This document shows positions 33,364-41,591 of a DNA stretch of 64,000 nt, piece after piece. Origin of the DNA: Candidatus Saccharibacteria bacterium oral taxon 955 (lineage in GTDB: Bacteria > Patescibacteriota > Saccharimonadia > Saccharimonadales > Saccharimonadaceae); the NCBI GenBank assembly GCA_010202265.1, contig CP047918.1, positions 372,001-436,000 of the forward strand, in the 5' to 3' direction. How positions within the stretch are numbered: the first letter of the stretch is position 1; each line of letters opens with the position of its first letter. The notes under the pieces were generated by a model that had not been told where the DNA came from, did no database searches, and saw only the letters and a list, made by a program, of their open reading frames with translations. A program made the position numbers and the translations under genes.

Positions 33364-33606
33364 TTAGCAGACGCTTAGGAGCGTCCAGACGCCACTGTGA
33401 TGACGTAAACAAAAGCTTTGTTCGCCATCGCTCATCGTGACAGTACTACTCACTCGCTCACCACGTCGTGCGACGACTCGGATACCGCGATCAATAAATT
33501 GATAGGTTCGACCACCCCATTCCATGCGTTTTGGGATTGCCTCCATATCTTGACCGAAGTCGATTGCGGTGATAGAAACAGGACTGTTAATTTGGTTGGT
33601 TATCAT
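33364..33606 (-). CDS. hypothetical protein (80 aa)
   Basis: Family not recognised. A compact, probably beta-rich protein: MITNQINSPVSITAIDFGQD, PKRMEWGGRTYQFIDRGI, VVARRGERVSSTVTMSDGEQ, LRHHSGVWTLLSVC. The W-G-R-x-Y-x-F pattern resembles small DUF proteins found beside translesion polymerases in actinobacteria, but the match is weak. A longer frame starts at 33648; the ATG at 33606 with AGGAGAGT upstream is preferred. Confidence 0.6.
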   Translation of the reverse strand: MITNQINSPVSITAIDFGQDMEAIPKRMEWGGRTYQFIDRGIRVVARRGERVSSTVTMSDGEQSFCLRHHSGVWTLLSVC

Positions 33607-33925
33607 AGCATACTCTCCTATGGTGTAGCTCGCCTCTTGTATTGACATTTGGCTTGCTAGTTTATTTTTTGATTTAAAGTGGTGGAGTATGAACGACTAT
33701 GGCCGCGGTCCTGCCCCACTTTATGCAGAGTACAGCGTATGCCAGAGGTCGTGATTTCAGAGGTTCTGGTTACTCCCAGAGCCTAGTGCGTTAGATGGCT
33801 TGGCTGTGGAAACCAGCAAATTGGAGTACAACTATAACCTATATCTATGATACCGTGGCGTATCGGTAGCTGGTCAAGTCTAGAAATCTTTGTGAAATGT
33901 CGTGAAAAATAGATAAAAGACGTAT
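33607..33925. other. gap without a recognised gene
   Basis: About 320 bases between two minus-strand genes. I see the Shine-Dalgarno and probable promoter of the 33606 gene near its left end, no reading frame worth calling and no strong hairpin. Confidence 0.5.
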
Positions 33926-34843
33926 CTATTGATAATCACCGCCACTTATACCAAAGTACTTTTCCATGGTTTCGACACCTTTTGCTTTCATATCTTTGGC
34001 AACGGCGACGCCGACATAGCGCCAATGCCATGACTCTGGACTGTAGCCAGTTATGCTGGTCATTCCGTCGGGATATCGTCGAATAAAGCCATAGTCAGCC
34101 GCATGTTGAGTGAGCCAGGTGTATTGGGCGGTTGAGCCGAAACACTCGAGGTAGCATGAGCCTACTTTCAGATCGACAACTAAGCCTGTCTGATGCTCGC
34201 TGTAGCCTGGTCGTGCTGATATTGTATCGGCGGCCGCCTGACTGCCGTTGGCATTGACCCAGTATCGATAGGTGGATTGTTGGTCGGCGTAGGAACGATA
34301 GGCGCTTGATATATCGATTTGTAAGCCTTCGGCTTGGGCGGCGTTCATCAAGGCCTGTAGTTGGCTGGCAGCCTCGCGGCGAAGAGGATAGCCTTTGATA
34401 GTTACTAGGTCAGTTGGCGCCCAGTCTATCGGTGAGAAACAGTGTTTTTTATTGAGGACAGCGGTTATCGATGATGGATTTGTAACGTCACATTTAGGAG
34501 TTGCTGGTGCGGTTCCCGCTGGCTTGGTGGCTGCTTTTTTCTTGGCTTCGGCGGCATCCTTCTCTGCCTTTGCTCGAGCCTCTGCTTCAGCTCGTTGGGC
34601 GGCAAGTTTCTTTTCTTTTACTACAGCCTTAGCCCGTTCATCGATTGCTGTCAGTTCTTTTTGTAGTGCGACCTTGCGTGATTCTGATGTCACTCTCTCG
34701 CGGTGATCGGTAATAACTACAAATAGTACGGAGGCGATAATTAGAGTAGGTATACAAATTACCAAGATAAGATGTCGACGCAAGAAGTGGGGTTTCTTGA
34801 TTTTGTTGACCTGATTGACTGGTCGCTCGGTAGGCTCCTCCAT
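33926..34843 (-). CDS. membrane-anchored D-alanyl-D-alanine carboxypeptidase (VanY family)
   Basis: The 305-residue protein has an N-terminal transmembrane anchor (LILVICIPTLIIASVLFVVI), an Ala/Lys/Glu-rich coiled coil (about 70-115) and a C-terminal VanY zinc peptidase domain with SAYRSYADQQSTY, GYSEHQTGLVVDL (zinc His and Asp) and PESWHWRYVG (zinc His). It trims D-Ala from peptidoglycan stem peptides outside the membrane. A longer frame starts at 34876, but TATACT (34850-34855) is 6 nt before the ATG at 34843. Confidence 0.88.
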   Translation of the reverse strand: MEEPTERPVNQVNKIKKPHFLRRHLILVICIPTLIIASVLFVVITDHRERVTSESRKVALQKELTAIDERAKAVVKEKKLAAQRAEAEARAKAEKDAAEAKKKAATKPAGTAPATPKCDVTNPSSITAVLNKKHCFSPIDWAPTDLVTIKGYPLRREAASQLQALMNAAQAEGLQIDISSAYRSYADQQSTYRYWVNANGSQAAADTISARPGYSEHQTGLVVDLKVGSCYLECFGSTAQYTWLTQHAADYGFIRRYPDGMTSITGYSPESWHWRYVGVAVAKDMKAKGVETMEKYFGISGGDYQ

Positions 34844-34952
34844 AGCTCTAGTATAAAGCATAATTATAATTAACAAGGATCTTTTTACTGTGCCCTGTAC
34901 GACCTTGCTAATATCCTTGTACTGTAAAACTCTCCAGATGATATTGCTAGGG

Positions 34953-35810
34953 TCAACAGTTTTCTAGAGGTGAATTCGTCGCCTGTTTAGCGATCGCATC
35001 ACCCAAAACGTTGCCATATCGAGCCGCCGCCGTGTGGTCATTTGGCACGCTCTGTCTGTTGAACCGATGTACAATCCCGTGCATCAAGTCTGTGCCATTC
35101 CAAAACGTCTGAGCTACCACATTATTGACGAAACGAGGGCATCCTGATGAAACTCGCCAAGCGTACTGTGCCAGTGCGTGTGTCCACATATAGTAATTGT
35201 CACCAGCTGGGTCCTGTGGGCCGTTTTCACGTGTTTTGTGCGCCTTGATTGTTCTGCGCCAAGCAAGCATCGTATCGAGTCGCCGCTGCCTGTCGGTAAT
35301 TTCGTTTGGCAGTAGCGTACTGTCGAGCCAGCGCGCATATTGGCGCGATGACGCCCAAAGCAACATCAATGAATCATCAACTCGCTCAGTTAGTGACAGC
35401 GCGGCGTCTAGCTGCTCAGTTGCGTCTAGCGGGCCCGAGACGCCGTACCGCTGTTCGTATTCCATCCGGAGCGCTTCAGTTTGAGTGAAGCTCGGCGTGC
35501 CCACTATGTCATCTGGACCGACCCCAGAATGGTCAGTAAATTGCATTAGCGCAGCGCTTAAGTTCAGCATCGCAACCGCACCAAGTACTCGTGGCGTATC
35601 GCGATATCCCGCTAGTCTCTCGCGTACATTTGGCAAAGCCTCTTCAACTGCCGGCATTAGCGGCTGTTCGGTAGCCTCGGCTGCGAGCTCGGCCTCTACG
35701 TGTAGTTTTTCGTGAGGTGGAGTTATCAACAGTGTAATTACGGACCTCGCGAGTTTGTCTCCTGCTCTGATCGCAGCGTACCGCTCGTTTTGTCTCTTTT
35801 TTTCTTCCAC
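34953..35810 (-). CDS. protein of an unrecognised family, divergent paralog 1 (285 aa)
   Basis: No known family. It is paralogous to the divergent neighbour: shared blocks are SRQYARWLDS, NGPQDPAGDNYYMWTHALAQ and RQSVPNDHTAAARYGNVLGD. The conserved His, Asp, Tyr and Trp residues could form an active or metal site. No signal peptide; mostly helical by composition. The start is GTG at 35810, 6 nt after a TATTAT box (35817-35822) that overlaps the -10 box of the neighbour on the other strand. Confidence 0.75.
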   Translation of the reverse strand: MEEKKRQNERYAAIRAGDKLARSVITLLITPPHEKLHVEAELAAEATEQPLMPAVEEALPNVRERLAGYRDTPRVLGAVAMLNLSAALMQFTDHSGVGPDDIVGTPSFTQTEALRMEYEQRYGVSGPLDATEQLDAALSLTERVDDSLMLLWASSRQYARWLDSTLLPNEITDRQRRLDTMLAWRRTIKAHKTRENGPQDPAGDNYYMWTHALAQYAWRVSSGCPRFVNNVVAQTFWNGTDLMHGIVHRFNRQSVPNDHTAAARYGNVLGDAIAKQATNSPLENC

Positions 35811-35815
35811 CGTGT

Positions 35816-35822
35816 TATAATA
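35816..35822. promoter_or_regulatory. overlapping back-to-back -10 boxes of the paralog pair
   Basis: The seven bases TATAATA hold TATAAT on the plus strand (35816-35821) and TATTAT on the minus strand (35817-35822). Both genes start within 10 nt. One near-symmetric element would therefore fire both ways, and polymerase could serve only one direction at a time. Confidence 0.6.
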
Positions 35823-35831
35823 TCATATATA

Positions 35832-36704
35832 ATGAAAAAGACAAATAGTCAAATTTCCTTCCGTCGCTTTGCTCTACCTACGCAGCAACATTTTTGGCTG
35901 ACCCTAACCGGTTGTCTACGAGCGATCCATACCGTTATCTGGACTCCACCGCATGAAGATCGCGTCATTCATCGTAGTGTCAGCCAACAACTTATGGATA
36001 CGCAAATACCGCTAAATCCTCCACTGGATGAAACTGTTAAGTCAATTGAGTCTCTTTTACCAACAGATTTCGTCGTTCCAAGAATCACCGTCAGAGAGAG
36101 ACTTGGGTTGTTCGCTGCGCTGATGCAGTTTACCATGTATCTTCCGACTATCCAGCCATATTTCCGCGCCAAACAAGCCGACATTGATACGTTGCATGAC
36201 AAAATCATTAAAGATGCGCGTACGCATCATCGTCCAGTTAATCTTGTCGAGCAATTTCACCACGCTATGCAGGTTGCAGGTGACCCAGTCGAAGCGCTTT
36301 GGCTTCTGCTTGTTACAACTCGGCAATATGCTCGCTGGTACGACGGCGAGGCGATCGACGACTTTCGTCCGCTTTCTCACGGTCAGGCGAAGCGTGCCAT
36401 GAAGACTTGGTATCGGTCAGTTGCGGCCCTCAAGTATCACGATGGACAACATCCCCAAGATAGTGCTGGCGACACATACTATGTGTGGACACACGCCATG
36501 GCAAAGCTCATCTTTGGGCCTATGTCATCGCGTGTTGCAGTTGACGCCTATGCCTATCGCGCCGCTCTTCATGTCGGTACCTGGCTCAACCACAACATTG
36601 CGCACCGCATCTCGCCACAATCCGTTGCCAGTGACCACAGTATCGCTGCACAGTATGGCAATGTGATCGGCGCGCACATTGCTAGACGAGCAAGGCGACG
36701 ATAA
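35832..36704 (+). CDS. protein of an unrecognised family, divergent paralog 2 (290 aa)
   Basis: Paralog of the 34953-35810 product, with the same order of blocks: ALMQFTMYLPTIQP (ALMQFTDHSG in the other), TTRQYARWYDG, HPQDSAGDTYYVWTHAMAK, and PQSVASDHSIAAQYGNVIGAHIA. N-terminal WTPPHEDR aligns with ITPPHEKL. Identity is roughly one third by eye, so the duplication is old. An in-frame extension to 35712 would cross the neighbour and is rejected. Function unknown; cytoplasmic by lack of signals. Confidence 0.75.
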   Translation: MKKTNSQISFRRFALPTQQHFWLTLTGCLRAIHTVIWTPPHEDRVIHRSVSQQLMDTQIPLNPPLDETVKSIESLLPTDFVVPRITVRERLGLFAALMQFTMYLPTIQPYFRAKQADIDTLHDKIIKDARTHHRPVNLVEQFHHAMQVAGDPVEALWLLLVTTRQYARWYDGEAIDDFRPLSHGQAKRAMKTWYRSVAALKYHDGQHPQDSAGDTYYVWTHAMAKLIFGPMSSRVAVDAYAYRAALHVGTWLNHNIAHRISPQSVASDHSIAAQYGNVIGAHIARRARRR

Positions 36705-36894
36705 GAGTCCTATATATACAGCTACAATCATCAAAAGTTTTGTAGTGCAATTTTGTGTGACCCTGGTTCTATTCTCTCGGTGATTAGCAATAACTATAAT
36801 TAGCGAGAATCTTTCATCAAGCTGGACGTGCTCGCCTTTTATTCCTGACTGCTTTATAATTATTTGGCAATAAGTCACGCTATAAGGAGGCAAT

Positions 36895-37146
36895 GTGAGG
36901 AGAGTAGGAAACGAAAAAGATCTAAAGGCTGTTTTGGAGCAGGGTGACTATACGCAGGAAGCGCCTCTTGGTATATCAAAGGCCCTCGGGCGGCTTGTGT
37001 GTGAGAGGGACATTACAGAGGAGGCGGCCACCAGTCTACTTTGTGATGCGGTTGAGAAGGGCGAGCTTGGTATTAATAGCGCTTGCGAGATATATCCATT
37101 ATTTAAGTCCGAAGATCAGGGCTATGAAGAAAGTCTAGAGATTTAA
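36895..37146 (+). CDS. small hypothetical protein (83 aa)
   Basis: Not recognised. An acidic helical protein (MRRVGNEKDLKAVLEQGD, GISKALGRLVCERDITEEAA). The start is GTG after a strong AAGGAGG; the nearby ATG is in another frame and hits a stop. It has a TATAAT box about 40 nt upstream and a 10-bp inverted repeat at its stop. Like the genes at 15911 and 23.2-23.8 kb it forms a unit of its own, with AGG-rich codon use. Confidence 0.55.
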   Translation: MRRVGNEKDLKAVLEQGDYTQEAPLGISKALGRLVCERDITEEAATSLLCDAVEKGELGINSACEIYPLFKSEDQGYEESLEI

Positions 37147-37157
37147 GTCTCTAGACT
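37132..37157 (+). terminator. hairpin at the 3' end of the 36895 gene
   Basis: A perfect 10-bp stem AGTCTAGAGA/TCTCTAGACT; the TAA stop lies in the 6-nt loop. No T-run follows, so it may protect the mRNA end rather than terminate. Confidence 0.45.
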
Positions 37158-37186
37158 ATTTGAATGGCTTTTAAAGATAATGATAG

Positions 37187-37263
37187 TGGTCGGGGTGACT
37201 GGATTTGAACCAGCGACCTCACCGTCCCGAACGGTGCGCGCTACCAAACTGCGCCACACCCCG
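37187..37263 (-). tRNA. tRNA-Pro (anticodon CGG)
   Basis: Minus-strand cloverleaf with acceptor CGGGGTG/CACCCCG, anticodon stem CACCG/CGGTG with loop TTCGGGA (anticodon CGG), T loop TTCAAAT, discriminator A and encoded CCA. Confidence 0.95.
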
Positions 37264-37318
37264 ACATAAGTACATATTTTACTCGTCGTTTTCGATAAAG
37301 GCAATTAGCCTACGATCT

Positions 37319-37349
37319 AAAAAGAGCCTCGTATTAAGAGGCTCTTTTT
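37319..37349 (-). terminator. terminator of rplK
   Basis: A 12-bp stem AAAAAGAGCCTC/GAGGCTCTTTTT, 22 bp past the rplK stop. Confidence 0.8.
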
Positions 37350-37371
37350 TGAAATTTGAACTAGTTTATGA

Positions 37372-37797
37372 TTAGTCGACAACTTCGACACCCATACTGC
37401 GGGCGCTACCAGCGACAACCTTGACAGCTCCTTCAAGATCAATTGCGTTTAGTTGACCCATTTTTGATTTGGCGATTTCCTCAAGTTGAGCGCGAGTAAT
37501 CTTGCCTACTTTGTCGGTGTGAGGTTTTGCGCTACCCTTTTGGATGCCGATTGCTGCGCGAATCATATCGTCGACTGGCTGGCCGAGGCTTTCCCATGTG
37601 AACGTGCGGTCTTCGTAAACTTTGATGTGTACAATTACATCTTTGCCCATGTCACCTTTGGTGGCGTCGTTGAATGGGTTGATGAAGTCCATCATATTAA
37701 GTCCCCATTGACCAAGCGTTGAGCCAACTGGAGGCCCAGCGGTTGCACGACCGGCAGGGATGCGGAGTTTCAAGTTGCCGATAACTTTTTTTGCCAT
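37372..37797 (-). CDS. rplK: 50S ribosomal protein L11
   Basis: L11 binds the GTPase-associated region of 23S rRNA. The 141-residue protein shows LKLRIPAGRATAGPPVGSTL, QWGLNMMDFINPFNDAT and C-terminal VAGSARSMGVEV. In most bacteria rplK precedes rplA; here it is monocistronic. Promoter TTGCAA/17/TATAAT at 37866-37894 (minus), with a Shine-Dalgarno AAAGGAATC. Confidence 0.96.
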   Translation of the reverse strand: MAKKVIGNLKLRIPAGRATAGPPVGSTLGQWGLNMMDFINPFNDATKGDMGKDVIVHIKVYEDRTFTWESLGQPVDDMIRAAIGIQKGSAKPHTDKVGKITRAQLEEIAKSKMGQLNAIDLEGAVKVVAGSARSMGVEVVD

Positions 37798-37873
37798 AAT
37801 AAAAGATTCCTTTTGATACTATTTACTGCGTTGTTTGAAGCATTTGCAGTGCGTAACAGTGGTAAATTATACG

Positions 37874-38470
37874 CTATTCCTCTGATTGTTGCAAGCGCTT
37901 TTGTAGTACGGATATAGCAGTCGAAAAGTCGTTGCCATGCTGTTCTTCTTGAAACAGCGTGTATGCACTTAAGAATGGGTGTGATAATGTCAGTTCACTA
38001 GCATAGGCTCCTAGTTTAGTGTAAAACTGACGTTGTAGCGCCTCAGGAGCTGATTCTAGCTGAATGAGACGGCCATAGGTGTCGCTTAAGGTCTGTGATG
38101 GCTGTATGACTTCTTTTGCCGCGGCAGCACTGACTTCATCAATGATCGCCTCTGAAGGGTTTGGCAGCGAGAAGTCTTGGTCGACGGCCTCAGGAAATAG
38201 GGCGATGATTGTTAGGGCGTCAATTGCCCATTCCGCCTCGCCTGTTCTTTCAAAACTCTCAAACCTATCGTCTAACAACTCCTCTATAGCGGTCTGTCCG
38301 ATATAGAGGCGAGTTTTTTCTGAAACACGTAGAGTCTCGTCTATGAAACCGCCGTTTTCAAGAACATGATTTTCTCTGTCGCCGTATACCGAAACGTTGT
38401 ACGCCACAAACGGTTGACCGATGTTTGCATCGACTAGATATTGTGTGTGATTTCGATGAGGAAACTCCAT
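37874..38470 (-). CDS. hypothetical protein (198 aa)
   Basis: Not recognised. Acidic, helical, no membrane segment: MEFPHRNHTQYLVDANIG, FVAYNVSVYGDRENHVLEN, SDTYGRLIQLESAPEALQRQ. A longer frame to 38536 is rejected because TATAAT (38478-38483) with a TTGCAT -35 at 17 bp ends 7 nt before the ATG at 38470. It lies 77 bp upstream of rplK on the same strand, but rplK has its own promoter. Confidence 0.65.
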   Translation of the reverse strand: MEFPHRNHTQYLVDANIGQPFVAYNVSVYGDRENHVLENGGFIDETLRVSEKTRLYIGQTAIEELLDDRFESFERTGEAEWAIDALTIIALFPEAVDQDFSLPNPSEAIIDEVSAAAAKEVIQPSQTLSDTYGRLIQLESAPEALQRQFYTKLGAYASELTLSHPFLSAYTLFQEEQHGNDFSTAISVLQKRLQQSEE

Positions 38471-38527
38471 TACTCGAATTATAACATAAATACTACAAAA
38501 ATGCAATACTCTATATAAATTAAAAAG

Positions 38528-38806
38528 ACCCTCCAATGAGGGTTTCAGTGTGGTTTAGTTGTGCCGAGGCAGACGAATGTTCGTCCGCCTCGGCAAGTGC
38601 TATCGTAGCAGTTGGGAGGAACCCCCTCTTGGGGGTTCGTGGTCCTCTCTTGCGGTATACATTACCGCAAGCAGAAGAACTGTTAGTGGAATCGCAAAAA
38701 AAACAAATAGCTCCACCTCGTTTTTACCCTTTCTGTATAGCGCTACCACGGCGTAGAGGGCTACACCACATTTTATATTTATAACAGTAGTTATTGATTT
38801 AGTCAA
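38528..38806 (-). ncRNA. candidate structured RNA with four hairpins, own promoter and terminator
   Basis: On the minus strand TTGACT (38801-38806), 17 bp and TATAAA (38778-38783) form a promoter. The RNA would hold three strong stems: CTTGCGGTA/TACCGCAAG (38647-38670), AACCCCC/GGGGGTT (38620-38637) and a 16-bp stem with one G:T pair (38562-38595). It would end in ACCCTC/GAGGGT plus TTTTT (38528-38543, T-run 38522-38527). Two short reading frames lie inside, so it could also be an mRNA with a structured 3' end. Confidence 0.45.
38600..38716 (-). CDS. possible small single-pass membrane protein (38 aa)
   Basis: From GTG 38716 the product begins MELFVFFAIPLTVLLLAVMY, one hydrophobic helix, and ends with a short polar tail. 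AAAGGG lies 10 nt upstream. A 15-codon frame starting with ATG at 38771, 6 nt after the -10 box, ends just before it (38724) and could be a leader peptide. The reading frame runs through the first two hairpins of the RNA candidate. Low certainty. Confidence 0.35.
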   Translation of the reverse strand: MELFVFFAIPLTVLLLAVMYTAREDHEPPRGGSSQLLR

Positions 38807-38812
38807 TAATAC

Positions 38813-38846
38813 CAAAAACGAAGATAGTGATTATCTCCGTTTTTGC
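38813..38846 (-). terminator. terminator of secE-nusG
   Basis: CAAAAACGGAGATA/TATCTTCGTTTTTG, a 14-bp stem with one mismatch, 29 bp past the nusG stop and just before the promoter of the RNA candidate. Confidence 0.75.
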
Positions 38847-38874
38847 GGGGTTGCTATGATATGTATTCTTGAAG

Positions 38875-39423
38875 CTAGACTTTCTTTACCTGGAGGGCGT
38901 CCAGCTCGACAGGTGTATCACGACCAAACATACTGACCATGACTTTAAGCTTACCCTTGGCGGTATCAATTTCAGACACCGAGCCGTCAAAGCCTTTGAA
39001 TGGTCCGTCGGTGATACTGACGACTTCGCCAATTTCAAAGTCGATCTGATGTTTCGGATCCTCGACGCCCATACGTTTCTTGATCTTAGCAATTTCGCTA
39101 TCAGAGACAGGGGTTGGTTCTGTACCGCTGCCGACAAATCCAGTTACACCTGGCGTGTTGCGGACGATGTACCAGGTCTCGTCGGTGAGTTTCATCTCGA
39201 CCAGTACATAGCCCTGGAATATCTTTGCCTCAACTACCTTGCGTTTGCCGTTTTTGATCTGAATTTGCTTTTCTTTTGGCACCATGGCGTCAAAGATTTT
39301 GTCTGCCATGTCGACGGCTTGGATGCGCTGTCGGATAGAGTCGGCAACTTTTTCTTCATAGCCTGAGTAGGTGTGGATAGCGTACCACTGGCGGGTGCTG
39401 TCGTAGCGATTTGTTTTTGCCAT
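38875..39423 (-). CDS. nusG: transcription termination/antitermination protein NusG
   Basis: NusG binds RNA polymerase and couples it to Rho or the ribosome. The 182-residue protein has the NGN domain (RQWYAIHTYSGYEEKVADSI, GYVLVEMKLTDETWYIVRNT, VTGFVGSGTEPTPV) and the KOW domain (IGEVVSITDGPFKGFDGSVSEI). It lies 26 bp downstream of secE, the usual gene order. Confidence 0.95.
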   Translation of the reverse strand: MAKTNRYDSTRQWYAIHTYSGYEEKVADSIRQRIQAVDMADKIFDAMVPKEKQIQIKNGKRKVVEAKIFQGYVLVEMKLTDETWYIVRNTPGVTGFVGSGTEPTPVSDSEIAKIKKRMGVEDPKHQIDFEIGEVVSITDGPFKGFDGSVSEIDTAKGKLKVMVSMFGRDTPVELDALQVKKV

Positions 39424-39449
39424 AATAAATTAAGTTTCCTTTACTGTGG

Positions 39450-39830
39450 TTATTTGCTCATGATGAGCTTAAATAATTCTGAAAATCCATAATCCATAAC
39501 TAGGATGAGGATGACGAAAAATAGCGTAAACACGAGTAGCGCGCCGGTCATGCCCCATGTGCTACGTCGGTCGGGCCAGCGGACCTGCTGTAGCTCGCGC
39601 CACGAACCTTTTATGTAGCGTCCAAATGCAACCAGTGGATTGCGAGTTTGCGACTTGGTTGATGACTCTATCGCTATGCTCTCATTCTTGGGTTTTGTTG
39701 ACCCAGATTGGGCTGGTTTTTTGATGGATTTTTTAGTTGCTGGTGCTGGTTTTTTTGCTTTTGAGGCGCTATCAGAGGCGCTGATGCGCGTGATCTTTGT
39801 ACCTGATTTTGATGCTGATGGTTTCGCCAC
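39450..39830 (-). CDS. secE: preprotein translocase subunit SecE with N-terminal extension
   Basis: The C-terminal about 60 residues are SecE: RYIKGSWRELQQVRWPDRRSTWGM followed by one membrane helix (LLVFTLFFVILILVMDYGF). Residues 1-65 are a low-complexity Lys/Ser/Ala-rich extension not found in most short SecE proteins. The start is uncertain: GTG at 39830 (with GGGAGA about 10 nt upstream) is preferred over a TTG at 39848. It is upstream of nusG, as usual. Confidence 0.85.
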   Translation of the reverse strand: MAKPSASKSGTKITRISASDSASKAKKPAPATKKSIKKPAQSGSTKPKNESIAIESSTKSQTRNPLVAFGRYIKGSWRELQQVRWPDRRSTWGMTGALLVFTLFFVILILVMDYGFSELFKLIMSK

Positions 39831-39849
39831 GATAAGTGATTCTCCCAAA

Positions 39850-39882
39850 TTTAAAAGTCTGCTTGGTTGCAGACTGTCAAGT
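39850..39882 (-). promoter_or_regulatory. secE promoter with an inverted repeat in the spacer
   Basis: Minus-strand TTGACA overlaps an inverted repeat AGTCTGC/GCAGACT (6-nt loop) that fills the spacer and is followed by TTTTAAAT. It could be an operator, or a terminator for the upstream gene reused at the promoter. Confidence 0.4.
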
Positions 39883-39924
39883 CTATACTAGCTGTTTATG
39901 GTCAATGTGTCAAGCGAGGAGGGT

Positions 39925-41547
39925 TTACTTTGCCTCCAACGAGAAGCCAAAAGTAGAGCCATGATTGAGGCGACTCGAGAGCTCTATCTGGGTGTCAAGT
40001 TTCTTGGCTAGCTTGGCAGAGACATACAGCCCGAGGCCCGTACCGCCAGTCTCTCGAGTACGGTAATCTTCGCTACGCCAAAATTTGTCATAGATGTGTT
40101 TTTGATCGGATTTGCTGATGCCAATTCCTGAGTCATGGATGTTGAATTGCAGTCTGCCGTCTCGTTTTTTGACCTCTACAGTTACTTCGCCCTTTTTAGT
40201 ATATTTGATGGCGTTTGTTACGAGGTTTTGTAGAAGCTCTTTGAGATAAAGGCGGCTAGCCATCACCGAGCCGAGCTGAGGTGAAAGATCGAGGTTGAAG
40301 CGTAGGCCCTTTGCTTCGGCTTCCGGTGCATATTCGTTATAGAGACTGTGGATTAATTCACTTATATTTATCTCCTCTACCGTGTCGCCAACGCCTCGCT
40401 CGGCGCGGCTCAGCGTACTTAGGTCATTTACCATCTTGGCTAGGAAAAGTACTTGATCGTGAGAAGCTTTGATGCTGGCAGATAAGGTTGATTTGGGAAT
40501 ATCATCTCGGTCCATCATGAGCTGAACGTTGCTTAGCGACCCTTCGGCGATCGTGATTGGTGTGCGTAGCTCGTGGCTTACGACCGAAATGAACTCATCA
40601 CGCTCTTCCTCGAGAGATTTTTGCTTGGTGATATCACGAAGGATTACAACATAGCCGTCGCTCATACCTTGATTATGACTATTTGTGCTGTGAATTGGTG
40701 AATAAATGACGCTTAAGTGAATGGTTTCGTCAGAAATTGTAGTACTTAAATCTTCTCGGGTTTCGACACTGCGAGCGGCACGAAAGGCTTTTGAGAATCG
40801 AAATAGTTTATTGTTCTTGTCGATTAGACGGATGACACTGTCGATTGGTTGTCCAGCTAACTCACGGTTGGTATCTAGTAGATTTAGACTGGCGGCATTG
40901 TAGACTTGTATGATGCCGTCCTTGTCTGTACTGAGGATGCCATCAGCTAGGTTGTTGACAATTGTCAAGATTCGGTCGCGCTGAAGCAGTTCTTGAGCCT
41001 GAGACCTGGAGAGTTCTCTCCTGTCAACTTCGCCCGATGCGGTTACGATGCCAGCTATACTTCCTACCAAAATTGTGCCTAGGAAATATAGACCCGAACG
41101 GATAATGTATTCGGCGTTATGAATGTGTAGGGCGCAGTCGATAACTGTAACCCCAAATAGTACAAATATGCTTAGATTGAGTCCTCTTCTACCAAAATAG
41201 GCGTATGACGCCAGGAATAGGACGATCCAGGCGCCAGTGAGTGGCATGTCTAGTCCCGTAACCGCCAAAATGTGTAGCGAGGCTAGCACATGATATGCAA
41301 TGATGCGGATTATTGATTCAACCCGCGAGCGTGACGGCACAAAGAACTGATAGATGCTAAGTGCAATCCAGAGTATCCCAATGATGGCAAACAGTAAGTG
41401 GTTAAAGTGGTGATTGTTTTTGATGACATCAAAGACAATCAGGGCGCCGTACAAGAGGAGCGTTATAGGAACGACCAGACCAGCAATATGAACAATCCGC
41501 TCTACGTAAGCGTTTGTCCCCCGAGCGCCACCCTTTCTCTGTTTCAT
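39925..41547 (-). CDS. membrane sensor histidine kinase with PAS domain
   Basis: The 540-residue protein has six or so N-terminal helices (about 20-165), a coiled linker, a PAS domain (about 190-305: ILTIVNNLADGILSTDKDG, IIQVYNAASLNLL) and a HisKA/HATPase core: FISVVSHELRTPITIAEGSL with the phospho-accepting His, NLVTNAIKYTKKGEV (N box), IHDSGIGIS (G1) and GGTGLGLYVSAKL (G2). No response regulator is adjacent, so it is an orphan in this window. TATAAT (41556-41561) ends 8 nt before the ATG. The signal is unknown. Confidence 0.92.
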   Translation of the reverse strand: MKQRKGGARGTNAYVERIVHIAGLVVPITLLLYGALIVFDVIKNNHHFNHLLFAIIGILWIALSIYQFFVPSRSRVESIIRIIAYHVLASLHILAVTGLDMPLTGAWIVLFLASYAYFGRRGLNLSIFVLFGVTVIDCALHIHNAEYIIRSGLYFLGTILVGSIAGIVTASGEVDRRELSRSQAQELLQRDRILTIVNNLADGILSTDKDGIIQVYNAASLNLLDTNRELAGQPIDSVIRLIDKNNKLFRFSKAFRAARSVETREDLSTTISDETIHLSVIYSPIHSTNSHNQGMSDGYVVILRDITKQKSLEEERDEFISVVSHELRTPITIAEGSLSNVQLMMDRDDIPKSTLSASIKASHDQVLFLAKMVNDLSTLSRAERGVGDTVEEINISELIHSLYNEYAPEAEAKGLRFNLDLSPQLGSVMASRLYLKELLQNLVTNAIKYTKKGEVTVEVKKRDGRLQFNIHDSGIGISKSDQKHIYDKFWRSEDYRTRETGGTGLGLYVSAKLAKKLDTQIELSSRLNHGSTFGFSLEAK

Positions 41548-41591
41548 TGTCTCTCATTATAATCTTAAGCAGAAAGAAATCAAAGGCTAAA

